Assembly (NCBI GenBank): GCA_049604415.1
Contig: JBMYTN010000008.1
Coordinates: 62,001 to 126,000 of the forward strand
Direction: 5' to 3'
DNA length: 64,000 bases
Origin: JBMYTN01 sp049604415
Lineage (GTDB): Bacteria > Pseudomonadota > Alphaproteobacteria > Rhodospirillales > Rhodospirillaceae
Shown one piece after another: positions 8,657 to 16,944 of the stretch. The translations under genes and the position numbers were made by a program. The notes under the pieces were generated by a model. The model was given only the letters and a program-made list of their open reading frames with translations. It was not told the origin of the DNA and searched no databases. Position 1 is the first letter of the stretch, and every line of letters starts with the position of its first letter.

Positions 8657-9493
8657 ATGGTAGATGCTGTGGCGGTGCGTCAGGAATTGGCCATGTTGGG
8701 ACGGGTCCCCGATGACCGCATCCCCTTGGTCGAGGCTGCCCTGCTGTTCGCCGCTCTGGACCGTCCGGTCCCGTCTTTGGAGCCCTATCGGGCTGAAATC
8801 GCCGCCATGGAACGCATTGTCCGGGCCCAAACCGAAGATTTGCCCGAGGTTGGCTTGAGTGCCTGTATGGATGCCTTGCGGGCCGCCATCATCGACCATG
8901 GCAATTTTTCCGGCGATGTTGAAACCTATGACGATCCCGACAACGCCAATCTGATCCGGGTCATTGAGCGCCGCAAAGGCTTGCCCATCGCGCTGGGTCT
9001 GATGTGCATCCATCTGGGCGACAGCATGGGCGGTATTGTCCAGGGCCTGACCTTCCCGGGCCATTTCCTGGTCCGGATTGCCGCCCAGGGCCAGCGGGCG
9101 ATCCTAGATCCCTTCCACGGCCTGGAGCGGCTCTCCCCAGTGCGAATGCGAGCCTTGCTGAAGGCCGTGATGGGTCAAGGCGCGGAAATGGCTCCGGCGG
9201 ATTACGAGGCCGTCTCCCGGCGCAGTGTTCTATACCGCCTGCAAAACAATATCAAAACCCGGCGGCTCGAGGCCGGGGACATTCCCGGAGCCATTGCGAT
9301 TTTGAAAGAACTGCTGGTCTTCGCCCCGCAAGAAAGCGCATTTTGGCGGGAAATGGGGATGATGCAGCTGCGCATGGGGGCCTTGGGAGACGCCGTTGAC
9401 AGCCTGGAGGGCTATTTGCGGGTCGATCCGGACGCCAATGACCGCGACCGGATTTACCAAGTGGTTCGACGATTGCGTGAACGGCTGACTTGA
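8657..9493 (+). CDS. SirB1 family protein with transglutaminase-like and TPR regions
   Basis: 278 residues. The N-terminal two-thirds is the SirB1/YchA transglutaminase-like domain (NLIRVIERRKGLPIALGLM, then FPGHFLVRI and ILDPFHG). The last 80 residues form tetratricopeptide helices (GDIPGAIAILKELLVFAP and GALGDAVDSLEGYLRVDP). The canonical transglutaminase Cys is replaced in this family, so catalysis is doubtful. The biochemical role is unknown. It follows the BON lipoprotein by four bases and precedes gshB. Confidence 0.85.
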   Translation: MVDAVAVRQELAMLGRVPDDRIPLVEAALLFAALDRPVPSLEPYRAEIAAMERIVRAQTEDLPEVGLSACMDALRAAIIDHGNFSGDVETYDDPDNANLIRVIERRKGLPIALGLMCIHLGDSMGGIVQGLTFPGHFLVRIAAQGQRAILDPFHGLERLSPVRMRALLKAVMGQGAEMAPADYEAVSRRSVLYRLQNNIKTRRLEAGDIPGAIAILKELLVFAPQESAFWREMGMMQLRMGALGDAVDSLEGYLRVDPDANDRDRIYQVVRRLRERLT

Positions 9494-9613
9494 CGTTTCG
9501 CTGATAGATGTCCCAGATGGCGGACAGAGACGGCCCTTGGCCCGTCCTTCCTCGCCTTCCCCATTCCCCGGATCATCGGCCCCCTATGGCCGTCTGGGCA
9601 GCGGAGATCCAGC

Positions 9614-10588
9614 ATGACCGCCAAAACGGCCCTCAAGGTCGCGATCCAGATGGATCCGATCGAAAGCATCGACATCGCCGGAGACAGCAGCTTTGTTTTG
9701 GGCCTGGAAGCCCAGAACCGGGGCCACAGCCTGTACCACTATGGTCCGCAATCCCTGTCCTTCCGTGATGGTCGGCTGACCGCCCGGGCGCGGGCGATGA
9801 CCCTGCGCCGGGAAATGGGCAATCACTTTACGTTGGGCGACGAACAGGTGCTCGACCTGTCCACGGTCGACGTGGTGTTGATGCGCCAGGATCCGCCCTT
9901 TGATATGAGCTATATCACCGCCACCCATTTGCTCGACCACATCCACCCGGACACATTGGTGGTCAACAATCCGACCTCGGTGCGCAATGCGCCGGAAAAG
10001 CTGTTCGCGACTCTGTTTCCCGGTCTGATGCCCCCGACCCTGATTTCCGCCGATCCGATGGAGATCCGGGCCTTTCGGGAGGAAATGGGCGATATCATCG
10101 TCAAGCCGCTGTTCGGCAATGGCGGGGCCGGGGTGTTCCACATCGCCCCGGGGGATGAGAATCTAAACGCCCTGTTGGAAATGTTTGCCGAACGCTCCCG
10201 GGAACCGCTGATGGTTCAACGCTATTTGCCCGAGGTCCGCCAGGGCGACAAGCGGATCATTCTGGTTGATGGCGAGCCGGTTGGGGCCATCAATCGGGTG
10301 CCCAGCGAGGGCGAGGCCCGCTCCAACATGCATGTGGGCGGTCAGGCCATGAAGGATGTTCTGACCCCGAGAGACCAAAAGATCTGTGCGGCCATCGGCC
10401 CGGCCTTGCGTGATCTCGGCCTGATTTTTGTCGGCATTGACGTGATCGGCACCTGGCTGACCGAGATCAATGTGACCTCTCCTACCGGTTTGCAGGAAAT
10501 CAACCGCTTCGATGGCGCCTGCCTGGAAGGTCTGATCTGGGACGCCATCGAGGCCAAGCGCCCCCAAAGCGCCCCCGAAAGCGCATAA
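9614..10588 (+). CDS. gshB: Glutathione synthetase
   Basis: ATP-grasp ligase of 324 residues joining gamma-glutamylcysteine to glycine. The signatures include MRQDPPFDMSYI, the ATP-grasp IIVKPLFGNGGAGVF, the QRYLPEVRQGDKRI substrate segment and the metal-binding EINVTSPTG near the end. The length is typical for the prokaryotic enzyme. It lies in the usual alphaproteobacterial rsmI-yraN-gshB neighbourhood. Confidence 0.96.
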   Translation: MTAKTALKVAIQMDPIESIDIAGDSSFVLGLEAQNRGHSLYHYGPQSLSFRDGRLTARARAMTLRREMGNHFTLGDEQVLDLSTVDVVLMRQDPPFDMSYITATHLLDHIHPDTLVVNNPTSVRNAPEKLFATLFPGLMPPTLISADPMEIRAFREEMGDIIVKPLFGNGGAGVFHIAPGDENLNALLEMFAERSREPLMVQRYLPEVRQGDKRIILVDGEPVGAINRVPSEGEARSNMHVGGQAMKDVLTPRDQKICAAIGPALRDLGLIFVGIDVIGTWLTEINVTSPTGLQEINRFDGACLEGLIWDAIEAKRPQSAPESA

Positions 10589-10618
10589 TTGGCACCCGGG
10601 ATGGCTTCCGAGGCGAGG

Positions 10619-11131
10619 ATGTCCGCAGATCCGGCGCTGGTGATCGGCCAAGCCCTGCCCGAGACGCCCTGGCGGCGGATTGAGCCGGAAGATGTCCGTC
10701 GTTTTTGTGCCATCACCGGCGAAAATCAATGGATTCATACGGACCCGGAACGAGCGAGCAGAGACCTGCCCGGCGGCACGCCCCTGGTCCCTGGGGCTCT
10801 CTTGGTCTCCTTCAGCGTGGCCTGGATGTCCGATCTGCTCGATGGCCCGGGCATCGTCCGGCGTTTGCAGCGCAGCTATGAAGCGATCCGCTTTCGCGAC
10901 ACTGTCCCGGTTGGCACGCCGCTTTGCCTGCGGGCCACACCGTTGTCCCTGCGGGTGCTGCCGGTCAAACAGGACCAAGGCGGCCTGGAGCGGGTCTATG
11001 TGGTGCTGGAGGCCCAGCTGCTGCGCCGTTTTAAGGCCACGCCGGTCCTGGAAGGGCGGTTTTCCAGCCTGTTGGAGCGGGAGACGGGTGGAGGGGCGGA
11101 TAGAGCCTCAGAGCGGGATCCAAGGCCTTGA
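10619..11131 (+). CDS. MaoC-like hot-dog dehydratase/thioesterase-family protein
   Basis: About 170 residues with the MaoC/FabZ-type signature FCAITGENQWIHTDPERA, which places the hydratase His in IHTD. The usual TGD catalytic Asp is Glu here, and the second block reads GGTPLVPGALLVS rather than the common IAHG form. It probably acts on an acyl thioester as a hydratase or dehydratase, but the altered residues leave activity open. ATG 10619 is chosen for the adjacent GAGG; ATG 10601 and TTG 10589 are alternatives. The stop overlaps the TTG start of bioM (TTGA), making it the first gene of the biotin-transport operon. Confidence 0.75.
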   Translation: MSADPALVIGQALPETPWRRIEPEDVRRFCAITGENQWIHTDPERASRDLPGGTPLVPGALLVSFSVAWMSDLLDGPGIVRRLQRSYEAIRFRDTVPVGTPLCLRATPLSLRVLPVKQDQGGLERVYVVLEAQLLRRFKATPVLEGRFSSLLERETGGGADRASERDPRP

Positions 11132-11880
11132 CCGCCTCCCCTGACAGCACAGGGAGCCTCGAGCCGCCCGCCGTGGTCTTTGATCAGGTCCACTATGCGG
11201 TGTCCACCCGGACCATCCTGAAATCCCTGTCCTTCACCTTCACCGAGCATCGGATCGCCCTGATCGGGGCCAATGGCTCCGGCAAAAGCAGTTTGATCCG
11301 GATGATCAACGGCCTCCTGAGCCCGTCCAGCGGACAGGTCACGGTGGATGGCTTGGATGTGGCCCAAGCAGGCCGGGAGGTTCGGGGCCGCGTTGGGTTC
11401 CTGTTTCAAAACCCCGATGTTCAAATCCTGATGCCAACCCCGGTCGAGGATGTGGCCTTTGGCCTGAAGGGCCGGATCAAATCCGCCAAGGATCGCAAGA
11501 CCAAAGCACTCGAGGTCCTGGAACGCATGGGCCTTGGTCCCTTGGCCGACAGCCCGGCCCATACCCTGTCCGGTGGCGAGAAACAGCGCTTGGCTCTGGC
11601 CGGGGTGCTGGCCACTGATCCCAGCCTGTTGGTGATGGACGAGCCGACCACCATGCTCGATTTGCTCGGCCAAAGACTGTTTACCCAGCTGCTGGCCGAC
11701 CTGCCGCAGCGGGTGATCTTGACCACCCATTCCATGAGCCTCGCTGCCCAATGTGATCGGGTGGTTTGGCTCAAAAGCACGACCAATGGGGCCGAGATCG
11801 CCGCAGACGGCGCGCCTGAGGCTGTGATCACCGCCTATCGGGACTGGGTCGATCAAGCAGCACATGGCGACCCGGCATGA
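11128..11880 (+). CDS. bioM: Energy-coupling factor ATPase of the biotin transporter
   Basis: An ABC ATPase of 250 residues. Walker A is GANGSGKSS, the signature LSGGEKQR, Walker B LLVMDEPT, and the H-loop TTHS. It energises BioN/BioY in the ECF-type biotin importer BioMNY at the cytoplasmic membrane. The assignment as BioM rather than CbiO or EcfA rests on the adjacent bioN and bioY. The TTG start overlaps the preceding stop, and the gene end overlaps bioN by four bases (ATGA). Confidence 0.9.
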   Translation: MTASPDSTGSLEPPAVVFDQVHYAVSTRTILKSLSFTFTEHRIALIGANGSGKSSLIRMINGLLSPSSGQVTVDGLDVAQAGREVRGRVGFLFQNPDVQILMPTPVEDVAFGLKGRIKSAKDRKTKALEVLERMGLGPLADSPAHTLSGGEKQRLALAGVLATDPSLLVMDEPTTMLDLLGQRLFTQLLADLPQRVILTTHSMSLAAQCDRVVWLKSTTNGAEIAADGAPEAVITAYRDWVDQAAHGDPA

Positions 11881-12512
11881 TTTTGGGTCTTTCTGTTCCC
11901 GGAACGTCTTGGCTGCACCGGGCTCCGGCGGGGGCCAAGCTGTTGGGGCTGGCCCTGTTTGGCACCGTGATTTTTTTGATATCCGATTACCATATGCTCG
12001 CCGCCCTGTTTGGCGGGCTGGCGCTGCTTTATTGGTCCTGCGGATTGGGATTTGCCCGCTTTGTCGGCCAAATCAAAGCTTTGGGGCTATTTCTAGTGAT
12101 CATTGGGCTGTCCCAAACATGGCTCAGTGGTTGGGAAAGCGGTCTAGAGGTGACCTTACGCCTGGCCATAGCGGTCACCGGAGCGTCTCTGGTGACCTAC
12201 ACTACCCCTTTCTCGGAAATGTCCGATGTCCTGGAACGGGTGCTGGCCCCGTTTGATCGCGCGCCTTTATCGCGGCTTGGTTTGCGGCCCGCGAGTGTTG
12301 CATTCGCCTTAACGATGACGGTGCGTTTCCTGCCGGTCATGGAGCAGGTGATCGGGGAAACCCGCCAAGCCGCCGCAGCCCGAGGCCGGGAGCGCAATTG
12401 GATTGCTTTGATCCTGCCAAGCCTGATCCGGACCCTGAAAATGGCCCATGAGGTCGGGGAGGCGGTGGAAGCCCGTGGCTTGGAGTCCTTCTCGACGAAA
12501 AACCAGCTCTGA
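11877..12512 (+). CDS. bioN: Energy-coupling factor transmembrane protein of the biotin transporter
   Basis: A 211-residue membrane protein of the EcfT/CbiQ/BioN family. It has four to five hydrophobic segments in the first 110 residues and then the cytoplasmic coupling helices, including ARGRERNWI and a later VEARGLES segment; the conserved A-R-G motifs contact the ATPase. It couples BioM hydrolysis to movement of BioY. It starts within the bioM stop codon. Confidence 0.9.
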   Translation: MILGLSVPGTSWLHRAPAGAKLLGLALFGTVIFLISDYHMLAALFGGLALLYWSCGLGFARFVGQIKALGLFLVIIGLSQTWLSGWESGLEVTLRLAIAVTGASLVTYTTPFSEMSDVLERVLAPFDRAPLSRLGLRPASVAFALTMTVRFLPVMEQVIGETRQAAAARGRERNWIALILPSLIRTLKMAHEVGEAVEARGLESFSTKNQL

Positions 12513-12542
12513 TTGTCGGCACTTAACAAAACGCAACAAAAT

Positions 12543-12563
12543 CCGTTCTTTCTGTCAGAACGG
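12543..12563. other. Hairpin between bioN and bioY
   Basis: A 7-bp perfect inverted repeat (12543-12549 with 12557-12563) lies in the 127-bp bioN-bioY gap. It has no T-run on the plus strand, so it is a weak candidate for attenuation or RNA processing. No BioR box (TTATN2ATAA-type) or BirA operator was found in this gap. Confidence 0.35.
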
Positions 12564-12639
12564 CATGAGCATAGACTTGATTCTGATTTTATAGCCGGGC
12601 AGAACGTGCGCCCTCTCACAAACATCCCATGGATAAGAT

Positions 12640-13206
12640 ATGCGTATTTCCCCCAAAGATCTGGTGCTGATGGCTATTTTTGCCGCGTTTGTCGCCGCGC
12701 TGGGTCTGATTCCCAAAATCACTCTACCGCTCGGCGTGCCCATCACCGCCCAAACCCTAGGCGTCATGTTGGCGGGCATTGTCCTGGGGCCAAAACGAGC
12801 CTTTGGCGCCCTGGCCATTTTCACCCTTCTGGTATTGTTAGGTTTACCCCTGCTGGCCGGGGGGCGCGGTGGACTGGGACTGTTGGCCGGACCCTCCGGT
12901 GGATTTTTGCTGGGCTTTGCTCCGGCGGCGGCGGCGGTGGGGTGGTTCAGCACCAGCTTTGGCGGCATGACCAGCACAGGGGGCTTCGCCCAAGGAGTCC
13001 GCGTGTTTTTGGCCTCAGTCCTGGGTGGGATCGTTGTGCTCTATGGGTTCGGGATCCCCTATTGGGTGATGATGACCGACAATGCTGTGTCCGCCGTTCT
13101 TGCCACTGCCGTCATCTTCCTGCCTGGGGATCTGTTAAAGGCTGTTCTCTGTGCCGTGATCGCCTCGGCCCTGATCCGGGCCTATCCGCCCTTGTTTGAG
13201 GACTAG
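12640..13206 (+). CDS. bioY: Biotin transporter substrate-binding membrane protein
   Basis: A 188-residue S-component with six hydrophobic segments. The BioY family signatures are GVPITAQTLGVMLAG near residue 32 and a Gly-rich RGGLGLLAGPSGGFLLGF. It binds biotin with high affinity and works with BioMN. Spaced six bases from the downstream ligase-like gene, it is part of the same transcription unit. Confidence 0.95.
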   Translation: MRISPKDLVLMAIFAAFVAALGLIPKITLPLGVPITAQTLGVMLAGIVLGPKRAFGALAIFTLLVLLGLPLLAGGRGGLGLLAGPSGGFLLGFAPAAAAVGWFSTSFGGMTSTGGFAQGVRVFLASVLGGIVVLYGFGIPYWVMMTDNAVSAVLATAVIFLPGDLLKAVLCAVIASALIRAYPPLFED

Positions 13207-13212
13207 CCCCCC

Positions 13213-14610
13213 ATGGCCGCCCCGCCCGACAGCATCCAGTGGGGAGACAAGGCAGGAGCGCTCTGGTGCCCCAAGCGGGGCTGGGTCGGGCCGGAGAATT
13301 TGCGCGCCACCGCCGCAGCCGTGCAACACTGGGCCGCAACGGCGCCCCCGGGCCTGATCGCCCTGCAAGAGCCGGATCCGCTGTTTTGGGGGCCCGCCTT
13401 GTTGGGCTGTGCGGCGGCGGAGCGCCCTGCCGGTGTGTTTCCTGCGGGACGACCCGACCGGATCGGCCCTGGTCCGGACTTGATCCCGGATCTGCTGCCT
13501 TCTGGATATCTCAAGACCGTTACGATCTCGGACTATTCATGGTCCGGCCCGGTTCTGCTCGGAACCTCCGGGACGATGGGACCGGGATCGGTGCTGATGC
13601 GCCGTCTGGAGGCCTGGACCGGGGCCTTCACCCGGGAAGCCCACTGGCTGGGCCTGGGATCCCAAGACCGCCTGCTCTGTATCGGCTATGCGGGCTTTTC
13701 CTTGACCGTCTATGCCCTGCTGCGCGGCCTGCACTTGGAATCCCCCATTGCGGTTCTGCCCGACGGAGCCCCGCCAGCCATGCTGTTGGCCGCCCAAGAG
13801 GCTGTAGCCCCAACTCTGCTTTATGGGGCCCCCGGGACCTTGCGGGCGATGGCCGATGGCTTGCCGGACGCAGCCCTCCCGGACATCCGGCTGGTGCCCA
13901 CCGGCGGCGGACCCTTAAGGCCAAGCGAGAAGGCGGCGTTGCATCGGGTCATGCCTGGCGCGGCAGTGCTGCCCTTTTACGGGGCCACCGAAACCGGCTA
14001 TATCAGCCTTGCGAACCCGAAACAGAAAGTACCCCAAGGGTCTGCAGGCCGGGTTGTCCCCGATGTGCAGCTCACCGTGCTGCCGGAAAACCAAGTGGCT
14101 GGAGATGGGGGTGGCGTGCGGGTGGTCTCGCCGGATCTGGCCCAAGGCCAAGTCGCCTCCGGGGGGCAGATCGTCCCCTTGGCAGACACAGATGGCGGCC
14201 ATGTCCTGCGCGACCGGGTCAGCATCGATGCGGACGGCTTTTTGACCGTCCTGGGGCGCAGCGATGCGGTGATCCCGGTGGGCGGCATGCTGCTCGACCC
14301 TGGTCCAGTGGAACGGCGGCTGGAGAGCCTGCCGGAGATACAGGAGGCGATGCTGTTGCCGCTCACGCGCCCAGGGGGAGCCTGTGTTCCGCAAGCCATC
14401 CTCTGCCTCGCGGCGGGCAGCGGCCTGTCTGCCGCCCTGCGCCAAGAGATCAGAGGTCTCCTCTCGGCTCCGGAGCGACCCCGCAAAATCTCGCTCTATC
14501 CGGGCGCTCTGCCGCTGAATGCCTCGGGTAAACGGGATCGTAAGGCCTTGATGGCATGGCTGGACGCCCAAGCCAATCGGACCACAATGCGGAGTTCGAC
14601 AGACCGATGA
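13213..14610 (+). CDS. ANL-superfamily acyl-CoA ligase-like enzyme
   Basis: A 465-residue adenylate-forming enzyme, shorter than typical long-chain acyl-CoA ligases. The P-loop is LLGTSGTMGPGSVLM (about 112-126), motif A5 is PFYGATETGYIS, the hinge block is DGFLTVLGRSDAVIPVGG and the C-terminal catalytic Lys lies in LPLNASGKRDRKAL. All core residues appear present, so it should activate a carboxylic acid as an acyl-AMP and probably form an acyl-CoA. The substrate is unknown. Its position between bioY and a thiolase recalls the Bacillus yhfUTS genes (bioY-like, ligase, thiolase). The stop overlaps the thiolase start (ATGA). Confidence 0.8.
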   Translation: MAAPPDSIQWGDKAGALWCPKRGWVGPENLRATAAAVQHWAATAPPGLIALQEPDPLFWGPALLGCAAAERPAGVFPAGRPDRIGPGPDLIPDLLPSGYLKTVTISDYSWSGPVLLGTSGTMGPGSVLMRRLEAWTGAFTREAHWLGLGSQDRLLCIGYAGFSLTVYALLRGLHLESPIAVLPDGAPPAMLLAAQEAVAPTLLYGAPGTLRAMADGLPDAALPDIRLVPTGGGPLRPSEKAALHRVMPGAAVLPFYGATETGYISLANPKQKVPQGSAGRVVPDVQLTVLPENQVAGDGGGVRVVSPDLAQGQVASGGQIVPLADTDGGHVLRDRVSIDADGFLTVLGRSDAVIPVGGMLLDPGPVERRLESLPEIQEAMLLPLTRPGGACVPQAILCLAAGSGLSAALRQEIRGLLSAPERPRKISLYPGALPLNASGKRDRKALMAWLDAQANRTTMRSSTDR

Positions 14611-15797
14611 GCGCGCCCAGACAAGCGGTGATCATCGCCGCCAAACGCACCGCCTTTGGCAAAATCGGCGGGATGTTTCGCAGTCGGTCTGCGCTCCAGC
14701 TGGCCGGGCCAGTCCTGCGCAGCCTGCACCGACCCTTTGTGGCCGCTGGGGAATCGGTAGACGAAGTGCTGATGGGCAATGTACTCGCCGGGGGCAATGT
14801 GGCCCGAGGGGCAGCGTTGGAAGCCGGGTTGTCGGTCTCTTGCCCCGCCCTCACCCTGGATCGGCAATGCAGTTCCGGCCTTGATGCCATTGTCGATGCC
14901 GCCTGGCGGATCCAGGCCGGGGCGGCGGACCGCCTCCTGGCCGGAGGGGTGGAGAGCAGCAGCACCGCCCCCTGGCGTCTGGAACAGCCCCGCTCGGCCC
15001 GGGAGATGCCCAGGGTCGTCTCCCAAGCACCCTTCACCGGCGGCGGCATGGCGGATCCGACCATGATTGAAGGCGCAGAAGCCGCTGCCCGCTGGGGCGC
15101 CGTGAGCCGGGACGATCAAGACAAACTGGCACTCCGTTCCCATGCCAAGGCGCTTCAAGCCCAAGCCGACGGTCTGTTTGCCCCAGAATTGGTCAGCGTG
15201 TTTGGACAGGATCCGGAAACCGATGAGGGACCCAAAGCCGGGCTGACAGCCGCGCGCTTGGCCCGGTTAACCCCTTTAACCGGGCCGGACGGGAGCGTAA
15301 CAATCGGGAATTCCTGTGATAAAAATGATGGATCCGCAGCTGTGGCGATTGTTGAGCGCCAAGTCGCGCGGCGCATGGGGGCCACACAGGGTTTGGTGTT
15401 TCTCCAAGCCGCAGCGGCGGGGGATGATCCCGCCGCGCCGGGGCTGGCAGCCATCGCCGCAGGACGCGCCTTGATCCAACGCCATTGGGCGCTGCGCGGC
15501 GCAGAGGCGGACAGCCTGCCCGACGAGATCACCGCCATTGAGTTCAACGAAGCCTTTGCCGGGCAAACCCTGGCCTGCCTGCGCAGCCTTGGCCTATCCG
15601 ATGACGATCCCCGGGTCTGTCGCAAGGGCGGTGCCCTGGCCCTGGGCCATCCCTATGGGGCCTCCGGGGCCGCTTTGGTGGTTCGGCTGTTCCATGAATG
15701 CGCCCAGGCCGGACGGGAGGGCGCTCTGGTCCTGGCCTTGCTGGGGGTCGCCGGAGGTCAGGGAGTCGCCGCCTTGTTTCGTTGGCAGCGACTGTAG
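14607..15797 (+). CDS. Thiolase-family protein lacking the C-terminal catalytic cysteine
   Basis: A 396-residue thiolase fold. The nucleophile is present in DRQCSSGLDAI (Cys88), the NEAFA block is present, and the base His lies in GHPYGASG (His348). The final motif, normally CxGGGxG, reads GVAGGQG, so the second Cys is Gly380. Loss of that residue normally cripples Claisen condensation and reverse thiolysis, which suggests another acyl-transfer role or loss of activity. It is translationally coupled to the upstream ligase and ends the bioMNY-linked operon. Confidence 0.82.
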   Translation: MSAPRQAVIIAAKRTAFGKIGGMFRSRSALQLAGPVLRSLHRPFVAAGESVDEVLMGNVLAGGNVARGAALEAGLSVSCPALTLDRQCSSGLDAIVDAAWRIQAGAADRLLAGGVESSSTAPWRLEQPRSAREMPRVVSQAPFTGGGMADPTMIEGAEAAARWGAVSRDDQDKLALRSHAKALQAQADGLFAPELVSVFGQDPETDEGPKAGLTAARLARLTPLTGPDGSVTIGNSCDKNDGSAAVAIVERQVARRMGATQGLVFLQAAAAGDDPAAPGLAAIAAGRALIQRHWALRGAEADSLPDEITAIEFNEAFAGQTLACLRSLGLSDDDPRVCRKGGALALGHPYGASGAALVVRLFHECAQAGREGALVLALLGVAGGQGVAALFRWQRL

Positions 15798-15857
15798 CCA
15801 TTCCTGTTCCAGATCACCGCCAATTCCGCAGCTTTTATGCCTTGGAAATGGCGTTAA

Positions 15858-15918
15858 CTCTCTGTTTTGTCGCGTTTCCGAACCGCCGAACCGGACCCAC
15901 TTCGGCTGGAAACGCTCT
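15858..15918 (-). repeat. REP-like dispersed intergenic repeat, copy A
   Basis: About 61 bp sharing the core GAACCGCCGAACCGG with copies at 32658-32718 and (opposite orientation) 50677-50739. It matches the imperfectly palindromic intergenic repeats common in alphaproteobacteria. It occupies the 217-bp gap between the thiolase and TauE genes, which holds no other feature I can see. Confidence 0.8.
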
Positions 15919-16014
15919 GGACGCTAGCGGGGCAGCGCACTAAGCTTCGCTGCAGACTTCATTTTTTTCGCGCTGACCAATTTGGCCCCGCCCCATTAGA
16001 AGGCCCCGAGGCTG

Positions 16015-16944
16015 ATGCAGATCTATCTGCCCATTGCGGAGATGTCCGTCGATGTGTTCCTGATCCTGGGCATGGGCGGGGTGGTTGGTTTTCTCTCCGG
16101 CCTGTTTGGCGTCGGCGGTGGTTTTTTGATGACCCCGCTGCTGATTTTTATTGGCATCCCTCCCGCGGTGGCCGTGGGCACCCAGGCCAATCAATTGGTG
16201 GCCTCCTCGGTCTCCGGCGTCTTGGCCCATATGCGCCGGGGCAATGTCGATTTCAAAATGGGCTTTGTGCTGCTGATCGGCGGCGTGATCGGCTCCTTTC
16301 TGGGCGTGATTCTGTTTGCCTGGCTGCAAGCCCTGGGCCAGATCGATTTCGTGATTTCGCTTTGCTATGTGGTGTTTTTGGGGGTGGTCGGCGGCTTAAT
16401 GTTTGTCGAGAGCCTCGGGGCGTTGATCAAAAGTCGGCGCAAGGCGGGGCCGATCACGCCGAAACTGCCCGGGGAGCGCCATTCCGGGTGGATCCATAAG
16501 CTGCCCTTCAAGATGCGGTTCCGGCGCTCCAAGCTCTATATCAGCGCCCTGTTGCCCGGCGCGGTCGGGTTTATGGTTGGGGTGCTCTCGGCGATTATGG
16601 GGGTCGGCGGCGGCTTTGTGATGGTGCCCGCCATGATCTATTTGCTGGGCATGCCGACCCAGGTCGTGGTCGGAACCAGCCTGTTTCAGATCATATTTGT
16701 CACCGCAAACACCGCCTTTCTGCAGGCCGCAATCAACCAAACCGTCGATGTGGTGCTGGCTCTGTTGTTGCTGGCCGGAGCCGTGCTGGGTGCTCCTGCC
16801 GGGGCCAAAGCCGGGGCCAAGCTGCGGGGTGAGCAGATCCGGATCTTGCTGGCCGCCTTGGTGCTGCTGGTGTGCGGCAAGCTGGTGTTTGATCTGGTCG
16901 CCACCCCCGATGAGCTGTTCTCTCTGGGCGGAGGCGGCGGATGA
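16015..16944 (+). CDS. TauE/SafE family anion exporter
   Basis: A 309-residue inner-membrane protein with two homologous four-helix repeats. The first begins GFLSGLFGVGGGFLMTPLL (about residue 26) and the second GVLSAIMGVGGGFVMVPAM (about 191). Members export sulfite, sulfoacetate or related anions, or move sulfur compounds; the substrate here is not evident. Its end overlaps the TIGR02186 gene by four bases (ATGA), a pairing seen in alphaproteobacteria. Confidence 0.9.
   Translation: MQIYLPIAEMSVDVFLILGMGGVVGFLSGLFGVGGGFLMTPLLIFIGIPPAVAVGTQANQLVASSVSGVLAHMRRGNVDFKMGFVLLIGGVIGSFLGVILFAWLQALGQIDFVISLCYVVFLGVVGGLMFVESLGALIKSRRKAGPITPKLPGERHSGWIHKLPFKMRFRRSKLYISALLPGAVGFMVGVLSAIMGVGGGFVMVPAMIYLLGMPTQVVVGTSLFQIIFVTANTAFLQAAINQTVDVVLALLLLAGAVLGAPAGAKAGAKLRGEQIRILLAALVLLVCGKLVFDLVATPDELFSLGGGGG

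Noticed and set aside
12513..12639. Searched for a BioR or BirA operator ahead of bioY and the operon.
   Set aside because: No TTATN2ATAA-type box or BirA palindrome is present in this gap.
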